Assembly: GCF_000961885.1 (NCBI RefSeq)
Contig: NZ_JZKH01000090.1
Span: 1-30,721, forward strand
Length of the DNA stretch: 30,721 nucleotides
Source: Streptomyces rubellomurinus
GTDB lineage: Bacteria > Actinomycetota > Actinomycetes > Streptomycetales > Streptomycetaceae
Direction: 5' to 3'
A program made the position numbers and the translations under genes. Shown here one piece after another: positions 26,242 to 30,721 of the stretch (the first letter of the stretch is position 1; each line of letters begins with the position of its first letter). The notes beneath the pieces are model-generated. The model saw only the letters and a list, made by a program, of their open reading frames with translations, was not told where the DNA came from and ran no database searches.

Positions 26242-27462
26242 ATGCCCGAAGCCGTCATCGTCAGCGCCGCCCGTTCGCCGATCGGCCGGGCGTTCAAGGG
26301 CTCCCTCAAGGACGTCCGCCCGGACGACCTGACCGCCCACATCATCCAGGCCGCGCTCGCCAAGGTCCCGCAGCTGGACCCGCGCGAGATCGACGACCTG
26401 ATGCTCGGCTGCGGCCTGCCCGGCGGCGAGCAGGGCCACAACCTGGCCCGCATCGTGGCCGTCCAGATGGGCATGGACTACCTGCCCGGCACCACCATCA
26501 CCCGCTACTGCTCCTCCTCGCTGCAGACGACGCGGATGGCGCTGCACGCGATCAAGGCCGGCGAGGGCGACGTCTTCGTCTCGGCCGGCGTGGAGACCGT
26601 CTCGCGCAGCGTCAAGGGCACCTCGGACGGCCTTCCGGGCACCCAGAACCCGCTCTTCGACGAGGCCGTCGCCCGCACCGCCAAGCGCGCCGAGGAGGGC
26701 GGCGGCGAGTGGCACGACCCGCGCGAGGACGGCCTGCTGCCGGACGCCTACATCGCGATGGGCCAGACCGCCGAGAACCTGGCCGCGCTCAAGGGCATCA
26801 CCCGCGCCGACCAGGACGAGTTCGGCGTCCGCTCGCAGAACCTCGCCGAGGCCGCCATCAAGGCCGGCTTCTGGGAGCGCGAGATCACCCCGGTGACGCT
26901 CCCGGACGGCACCGTGGTGAGCACGGACGACGGCCCGCGCGCCGGCGTCACCCTGGAGGGCGTCTCCGGCCTGAAGCCGGTGTTCCGCCCGGACGGCACC
27001 GTGACGGCCGGTAACTGCTGCCCGCTGAACGACGGCGCGGCCGCGCTGGTCATCATGTCCGACACCAAGGCCCGCGAGCTGGGCATCACCCCGCTCGCCC
27101 GGGTGGTCTCCACCGGCGTCAGCGCGCTCTCCCCCGAGATCATGGGCTACGGCCCGGTCGAGGCCTCCAAGCAGGCGCTCAAGCGGGCCGGCCTGACCAT
27201 CGGCGACATCGACCTGGTCGAGATCAACGAGGCCTTCGCCGCCCAGGTGATCCCCTCCTACCGCGACCTCGGCATCGACCTGGACCGGCTGAACGTCAAC
27301 GGCGGCGCCATCGCGGTCGGCCACCCCTTCGGCATGACCGGTGCCCGGATCACCACCACCCTGATCAACTCCCTGCAGTGGCACGACAAGCAGTTCGGTC
27401 TGGAGACCATGTGCGTCGGCGGCGGCCAGGGCATGGCGATGGTCATCGAGCGCCTCAGCTGA
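26242..27462 (+). CDS. Acetyl-CoA C-acetyltransferase (thiolase)
   Basis: 406 residues. A degradative/biosynthetic thiolase acting on acyl-CoA. The nucleophilic Cys is in [14 protein letters not shown] (about residue 91), NEAFAAQ carries the loop residues, [16 protein letters not shown] provides the catalytic His, and the second catalytic Cys is in [13 protein letters not shown]. Both Cys residues and the His are present, so it should be active. It may be a FadA-type beta-oxidation enzyme or acetoacetyl-CoA thiolase; no FadB-type partner is next to it, which leaves this open. GAGGAG (26230-26235) is 6 nt before the ATG. A Rho-independent terminator follows. Confidence 0.94.
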   Translation: MPEAVIVSAARSPIGRAFKGSLKDVRPDDLTAHIIQAALAKVPQLDPREIDDLMLGCGLPGGEQGHNLARIVAVQMGMDYLPGTTITRYCSSSLQTTRMALHAIKAGEGDVFVSAGVETVSRSVKGTSDGLPGTQNPLFDEAVARTAKRAEEGGGEWHDPREDGLLPDAYIAMGQTAENLAALKGITRADQDEFGVRSQNLAEAAIKAGFWEREITPVTLPDGTVVSTDDGPRAGVTLEGVSGLKPVFRPDGTVTAGNCCPLNDGAAALVIMSDTKARELGITPLARVVSTGVSALSPEIMGYGPVEASKQALKRAGLTIGDIDLVEINEAFAAQVIPSYRDLGIDLDRLNVNGGAIAVGHPFGMTGARITTTLINSLQWHDKQFGLETMCVGGGQGMAMVIERLS

Positions 27463-27520
27463 CCCTCCCGCGCCCCTCCGAAGGGTCTGGACCACCCATT
27501 TGGAGTGACGCACGGTAATT

Positions 27521-27560
27521 GAGGGCCGGATCACACCGCGAGGTCGATCCGGCCCTCTTT
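27521..27560 (+). terminator. Rho-independent terminator after the thiolase gene
   Basis: A perfect 12-bp stem (27521-27532 / 27546-27557) with a 13-nt loop, followed by TTT and a T-rich stretch up to 27570. It lies 59 nt after the thiolase stop. Confidence 0.75.
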
Positions 27561-27752
27561 CCGTTCGTTTTCGGCTCGGAAATCGACACTGCGGAGCGGA
27601 TCAACTGCACTGCGTAGAACGGGACTACCTAACAATTCGGGGACAAGAGCGAAAGTCCCGGACAAATTAGACATTCGCCACTGCGGTAACACCCCCGGAT
27701 GCGGCAGTGTGGAGACGTAACCCCGTTCCGCTCCTCGCTAGGAGTACGTTCC
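27558..27752 (+). promoter_or_regulatory. AT-richer leader with competing hairpins before the membrane-anchored gene
   Basis: Between the thiolase terminator and the GTG start at 27753 the sequence is clearly less GC-rich than its surroundings, so promoter elements are expected. CGGGAC (27620-27625) and GGGAC (27640-27644) can each pair with GTCCC (27655-27659), giving two mutually exclusive stems. Promoter boxes could not be placed with confidence. Confidence 0.35.
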
Positions 27753-28694
27753 GTGAGCGCCGTCTACACCGTCCTGCTGCTGATCCTGATCGCCGTGTCG
27801 ACCGCCGTGCTGCTCCGCCTCCGGGGAATCTCCCGCCGGCTGGACGCGCAGGCCGCGGCCCCGGCCGTGCCCGCCCCGGTGGACGAGGCCGCGATACGCC
27901 GGGCCGTCACCGAGGCGCTGGCCGCCGACCGCGAGCGGGAGATCACCGAGGCCCGGGCCTTCTGGGCCGAGCAGGAGGCCCGCGCGGCCGAGGACGCGCC
28001 GCTCTTCGACTCCCCGTTCACCGGCGCCTTCTCCAGCACCGACGAGTGGCCGCTCTTCTTCCCCCGCCCCATCGGCCCGCAGGACGCCGCCGACAACGCC
28101 GGGACGATGGACCCGGAGTTCGGCGAGGCGCTGCGCTCCGCGCTGGAAGACCTGATCAACGACGACGGCACCGGCGTCGAGCCCGGCCCCGAGGGCGGCG
28201 CGCCGCTGCGCCCCGGCCACCCGGCCGGCGAGACCGCCAAGGACGCCGCCCGGGCCCGCCGCGAGGCCGACCTGCTGGCCACCGGCCTGGAGGCCGGGCT
28301 GCTGGACACCGACCCGGCCGTCGAGGACGCCCCGGTCGCCGCGCCCGACCCGCGCCGCCACCCCTCGCACCCCGACTTCGTGCCGAGCCAGGCGCCGTCC
28401 CGCGAGTGGACCGACACCCGGCTGGCCACCCTCGCCGAGGAGGCCGTCGCCCTGGTCGACGTCCGCCCGGGCCCGCTCGGCACCCTCGACGTGTACGCCT
28501 TCGAGGACGGCACCACCCTGTGCGTCGCCCCCGGCGACCGGGAGGCCGCCTACCGGCTGATCGACGCCGTCCGCGCCGGTGAGCACGTCCGGCTGCTCGG
28601 CGGCTCGCGCTTCTCCGGCTCGTACTCGCTGACCTTCTCCACCGACGACGAGGCCGTCTACGTGCTCGCCGACCGGGTGGTCGCCAGCATCTGA
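27753..28694 (+). CDS. Membrane-anchored protein of unknown function
   Basis: 313 residues. An N-terminal anchor (VYTVLLLILIAVSTAVLLRL, about 4-23) is followed by a charged coiled segment (about 25-75), a disordered Pro/Asp-rich middle and a folded C-terminal domain of about 100 residues (TLAEEAVALVDVRPGPLGTLDVYAF to VYVLADRVVAS). The C-terminal part reads as an alpha/beta domain. I do not recognise a named family. The start is GTG 27753 because AGGAG (27740-27744) is 8 nt upstream and the anchor starts immediately; the frame extends back to 27699 without signal character. Its leader has competing hairpins. It ends at a bidirectional hairpin. Confidence 0.82.
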   Translation: MSAVYTVLLLILIAVSTAVLLRLRGISRRLDAQAAAPAVPAPVDEAAIRRAVTEALAADREREITEARAFWAEQEARAAEDAPLFDSPFTGAFSSTDEWPLFFPRPIGPQDAADNAGTMDPEFGEALRSALEDLINDDGTGVEPGPEGGAPLRPGHPAGETAKDAARARREADLLATGLEAGLLDTDPAVEDAPVAAPDPRRHPSHPDFVPSQAPSREWTDTRLATLAEEAVALVDVRPGPLGTLDVYAFEDGTTLCVAPGDREAAYRLIDAVRAGEHVRLLGGSRFSGSYSLTFSTDDEAVYVLADRVVASI

Positions 28695-28719
28695 CGCGAG
28701 GTCACCAGCAGCACGCAAC

Positions 28720-28749
28720 GAAGGCCGGCCGGATCACGGGCCGGCCTTC
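28720..28749. terminator. 11-bp hairpin between convergent genes
   Basis: Arms 28720-28730 and 28739-28749 are perfectly complementary with an 8-nt loop. It lies between the membrane-anchored gene (+) and the small gene at 28751 (-), so it may serve both. Confidence 0.65.
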
Positions 28750-28750
28750 C

Positions 28751-29083
28751 TCATGCGCAGAGCGCCGCCGTCTCCCGCACCGCCGCCAGCGCCCCGGCCA
28801 GCACCGCCTCGTCACCCTCCGGCAGCGCGGTCAGGGCGGCCGCCAGATCGTGCCCGGCGACGGCCAGTTGGTCCCCCACCGCGAAGACCCCGGCGTCCGG
28901 GACCTCCCGCTCCGGCTCGCCCTCCGCCGCCAGCGCGAGCCCGGCCAGCCGCCGGGCCAGCGCCAACCCGGCCGCCGCCCGCGAGGCGTGCCCGGGCACC
29001 GCGCCCAGCAGCTTGCTCTGCGGCAGCGAGCGGAACCGGTCCGCCAGCGCTTCGACGGCTTCGACCAGGGGCTGTACGTCCAT
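28751..29083 (-). CDS. Small helical protein of unknown function
   Basis: 110 residues, beginning MDVQPLVEAVEALADRFRSLPQSKLLG. It is Ala/Leu-rich and predicted to be nearly all helix. There is no signal sequence or membrane segment. Phrases such as VGDQLAVAGHDLAAALTAL suggest a helical bundle. I do not recognise the family. The ATG at 29083 is chosen because a -10 box TAGGCT ends 7 nt before it and no ribosome binding site is seen, predicting a leaderless mRNA. A hairpin upstream (29114-29147) separates it from the BI-1 gene, so it is an independent unit. Confidence 0.75.
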   Translation of the reverse strand: MDVQPLVEAVEALADRFRSLPQSKLLGAVPGHASRAAAGLALARRLAGLALAAEGEPEREVPDAGVFAVGDQLAVAGHDLAAALTALPEGDEAVLAGALAAVRETAALCA

Positions 29084-29090
29084 GAGGAAG

Positions 29091-29096
29091 AGCCTA
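29091..29096 (-). promoter_or_regulatory. -10 box TAGGCT, leaderless promoter of the small helical gene
   Basis: TAGGCT on the minus strand is 7 nt before the ATG at 29083. The -35 position falls into the terminator hairpin of the upstream gene and shows no TTGACA-like sequence. Confidence 0.5.
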
Positions 29097-29113
29097 GACG
29101 CCGCCGGAACGCC

Positions 29114-29147
29114 GCCGGGCCCCGGAGCGGCTGCTCCGGGGCCCGGC
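29114..29147 (-). terminator. Perfect 15-bp hairpin terminator after the BI-1/YccA gene
   Basis: Arms 29114-29128 and 29133-29147 pair perfectly with a 4-nt loop, 22 nt after the TAA stop of the gene at 29170. Confidence 0.75.
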
Positions 29148-29169
29148 TGGGCAGTGCTACGGGATGCGC

Positions 29170-30060
29170 TTAGTCGTCGCCGCGCAGCGAGGCGATCAGG
29201 CGCAGCATCTCGATGTAGATCCAGACCAGCGACAGGGTGAGCCCGAAGGCCGCCCGCCAGGACTCCTCCTGCCGGGCGCCGCGGGCGATGGCCTGCTCGA
29301 TCTCGGTGAAGTCCATCGCCAGGAAGAAGGCGCCGAGGCCGATGCCGACCAGGCCGATGCCGACGCCCAGCGGGCCGCCCCAGGTGTTGAGGCCGCCGCC
29401 GAACGCCCACGCGAGGCAGTTGACCAGCAGCAGGACCGAGAAGGCCAGGCCGATCGCCACACCGATCCGGGCGGCCTTCGCGCCGACCCGGAACTTGCCG
29501 CTCTTGAAGGCGAACAGCATCGCGCCGAAGACCAGCGCCGTGCCCAGCACCGCCTGGATCGCGATGCCCTTGTACAGGGTGTTGAGGAAGTGCGTGATCG
29601 CACCGAGCGCGAAGCCCTCGAACGCCGCGTAGGCCAGGATCAGCCCGGGGCTGATCTTCTCCTTGAACTGGACGACCAGGCCGATGACCATGGCGACCAG
29701 CGAGGCGCCGACCGCGAAGCCGAAGTTCTTGAACGGCAGCGTGAACCAGGACACCGCGCCGGCGGCGACCACGGTCAGCAGGCAGATGGCGGTGCGGGCG
29801 ACCACGTCGTCGAGCGTCATCCGCCCGGTGGCCGCGGGGCCGGCCGACTGGCCGTTGTACATCACGTACAGCTGCTCGTCGGTCAGCGGCGGCTGACCCG
29901 GCGCCGGCTGCGCGTACTGCGTCCCCGCGTAGGGGTTCTGGCCGTACGGGGCACCGGCGTTGGCGCCGTACTGGGCCTGGCCGTTCGGGCCGAATCCCGC
30001 GTAACCGGAGTCGCGGGTGAAGGACCCCTCCCGCGAGAAGACCGGGTTGCTGCTTCTCAT
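29170..30060 (-). CDS. Bax inhibitor-1/YccA family membrane protein
   Basis: 296 residues. A Gly/Gln/Tyr/Pro-rich cytosolic N-terminus (about 1-85) precedes seven hydrophobic segments: about 90-110, 115-133, 142-160, 166-184, 197-220, 226-252 and 268-288. The C-terminal AMDFTEIEQAI and LSLVWIYIEMLRLI segments are hallmarks of the bacterial BI-1/YccA group, related to calcium-leak channels of the TMBIM family. The exact role in actinomycetes is unknown. The ATG at 30060 has GGAGGG 8 nt upstream. It uses the stop TAA, rare in this window. It lies 140 nt from bldA on the same strand. Confidence 0.93.
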   Translation of the reverse strand: MRSSNPVFSREGSFTRDSGYAGFGPNGQAQYGANAGAPYGQNPYAGTQYAQPAPGQPPLTDEQLYVMYNGQSAGPAATGRMTLDDVVARTAICLLTVVAAGAVSWFTLPFKNFGFAVGASLVAMVIGLVVQFKEKISPGLILAYAAFEGFALGAITHFLNTLYKGIAIQAVLGTALVFGAMLFAFKSGKFRVGAKAARIGVAIGLAFSVLLLVNCLAWAFGGGLNTWGGPLGVGIGLVGIGLGAFFLAMDFTEIEQAIARGARQEESWRAAFGLTLSLVWIYIEMLRLIASLRGDD

Positions 30061-30163
30061 TGCTCATTCCCTCCGTGGCAGCACTGCGCCGCCCGCACAC
30101 CAGGGTAATGGCAAGGCAAAAATTTCGGGATACGTCGCGAGGAGGATCCGGTGAACGACGCCC

Positions 30164-30190
30164 GGCGGGGACGCCGGCGGCGCCCCCGCC
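30164..30190 (-). terminator. Hairpin just after bldA
   Basis: GGCGGGG (30164-30170) pairs with CCCCGCC (30184-30190), with a further GCC/GGC stem possible inside. It lies 10 nt beyond the tRNA 3' end and is a candidate terminator or processing signal. Confidence 0.4.
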
Positions 30191-30200
30191 CGGCGAGCGG

Positions 30201-30282
30201 TGCCCGGAGCCGGACTCGAACCGGCACGGCCTCACGGCCAAGCAGTTTTAAGCTGCCCGTGTCTGCGTTCCACCATCCGGGC
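30201..30282 (-). tRNA. bldA: tRNA-Leu, anticodon UAA (bldA)
   Basis: The 82-nt sequence folds as a full cloverleaf: 7-bp acceptor stem (GCCCGGA/TCCGGGC), 3-bp D stem (GTG/CAC), anticodon stem GGCAG/CTGCT, loop CTTAAAA with anticodon TAA at 30250-30248, long variable arm with GGCC/GGCC stem (class II, as for leucine) and T arm GCCGG-TTCGAGT-CCGGC. The discriminator is A; CCA is not encoded. In Streptomyces this is the only tRNA that reads the rare UUA codon, and it controls morphological and antibiotic-producing genes that contain TTA. The D loop (GAACGCAGA) is short and lacks the usual GG pair. A -10 box TAGGCT lies 20 nt upstream. Confidence 0.95.
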
Positions 30283-30604
30283 GTCCTGCGAACCACCCCT
30301 GAGCCTAGTCGCCCGGATCGCCCTTTCGCATGTTCCCAGCCAGGGAAGTTGTCATGTTTCCTTGCGATCTGACGAATAGTCCGCAATTCGGCCACGAAGG
30401 GCGCCGGTTCAGGCCATCGCGCCGCTCTCAGGGATGACGTCATACCGGAGGAGGAGGGACCGGTCCCCGCGTACGCCCAGCGGTGGTGGGCCCAACCGTC
30501 CGGCGGAGCGACGAAGGACCATGATCGCCCGACGGACCATGGAGGGGACGATTCCCACCGCCCCGACCCCGCCCCGTGATCCGCCCACAGCGAGGAGCCC
30601 TCCC
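30283..30604 (+). other. Intergenic region between bldA and the ABC-transporter gene
   Basis: 322 nt without a gene. Besides the bldA promoter it contains the inverted repeat TTCCC-N5-GGGAA (30333-30347) and the perfect 10-bp palindrome ATGACGTCAT (30434-30443), a candidate operator. The promoter of the divergent ABC gene must lie here, but I could not place it. Confidence 0.6.
30302..30307 (-). promoter_or_regulatory. -10 box TAGGCT of bldA
   Basis: TAGGCT on the minus strand would start transcription near 30295, leaving a 5' leader of about 13 nt to be removed by RNase P. No good -35 box. An inverted repeat TTCCC-N5-GGGAA (30333-30347) is just upstream of the -35 position. Confidence 0.5.
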
Positions 30605-30721
30605 GTGACCACGTCGACCGCAACCGCCGTCCGCACCGGCCGGGCGGCTGCCCGCGCCACCGGCCTGAACAAGGTCTACGGGGAGGGCGAGACCAGGGTC
30701 GTCGCCCTGGACGACGTCAGC
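30605..30721 (+). CDS. ABC transporter ATP-binding protein, 3' partial
   Basis: Only 39 codons are in the window. The GTG at 30605 has GAGGAG (30592-30597) 7 nt upstream. After a basic leader the frame reads ATGLNKVYGEGETRVVALDDVS, the start of an ABC ATPase core before Walker A. The VYGEGETRVVALDDVS style resembles the LolD/MacB-type ATPases that partner FtsX-like permeases; this is a guess from the opening segment only. The Walker motifs lie beyond the window. Confidence 0.8.
   Translation, partial: MTTSTATAVRTGRAAARATGLNKVYGEGETRVVALDDVS

Noticed and set aside
27463..27752. c-di-AMP (ydaO) riboswitch in the AT-richer leader
   Set aside because: I could not find the conserved core of that class; only the competing stems are supported.
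30151..30372. Plus-strand frame with GAGGAGG before GTG at 30151
   Set aside because: It runs antisense through bldA and has an Arg-rich shadow composition despite the good ribosome binding site.
1..30721. CRISPR array, insertion sequence, integrase or phage genes
   Set aside because: No regularly spaced repeats, transposase or integrase motifs were seen on either strand.

Overview
The window reads as chromosomal DNA of a Streptomycetaceae actinomycete (Streptomyces or Kitasatospora type). The base composition is very GC-rich, with GC-ending codons, GTG and TTG starts and perfect GC-rich hairpin terminators. The gene content fits as well: mycothiol S-conjugate amidase, a modular polyketide synthase and a tRNA-Leu with anticodon UAA, which in Streptomyces is the developmental gene bldA.

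Region 1 (1-9120) is the end of a modular polyketide gene cluster. A type I PKS, cut at its 5' end by the window, carries a KSQ loading module (active-site Cys replaced by Gln, methylmalonyl-type AT, ACP) and one extension module (KS, malonyl-type AT, DH, B-type KR, ACP) with a C-terminal tail that looks like a docking segment. It overlaps by 8 nt a stand-alone acyl-CoA dehydrogenase. A perfect 19-bp hairpin then closes the unit, so the rest of the cluster should lie before position 1.

Region 2 (9124-21225) is mostly core metabolism: a small membrane protein and mca on the minus strand, divergent DUF4307-type protein, greA, a DrrAB-like ABC exporter behind a promoter that overlaps a palindromic operator, ilvA, a MarR regulator, cystathionine gamma-synthase/lyase, an M48 peptidase, a membrane-anchored repeat protein, msrA and a small cupin.

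Region 3 (21230-30721) holds an L,D-transpeptidase lipoprotein, a small acidic protein, cystathionine beta-synthase, an SGNH hydrolase, a thiolase, a membrane-anchored protein of unknown function, a small helical protein, a Bax inhibitor-1/YccA family protein, bldA and the first 39 codons of an ABC-transporter ATPase.

Two themes join the genes. The first is sulfur and thiol metabolism (mca, metB, msrA, cbs). Promoters of the ECF type (GGAAT/C-N18-GTT/C) lie upstream of mca, msrA and the L,D-transpeptidase, as expected for thiol-stress (SigR) or envelope-stress (SigE) control. The second is regulation by simple sigma-70-like -10 boxes. TAGGCT occurs upstream of six transcription units, and four genes have a -10 box only 6-7 nt before ATG, which predicts leaderless mRNAs. 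The least explained parts are the pairing of PKS and dehydrogenase, the operator of the DrrAB-like exporter, a 170-nt row of inverted repeats at 23040-23210, and competing hairpins in the leader at 27620-27660.
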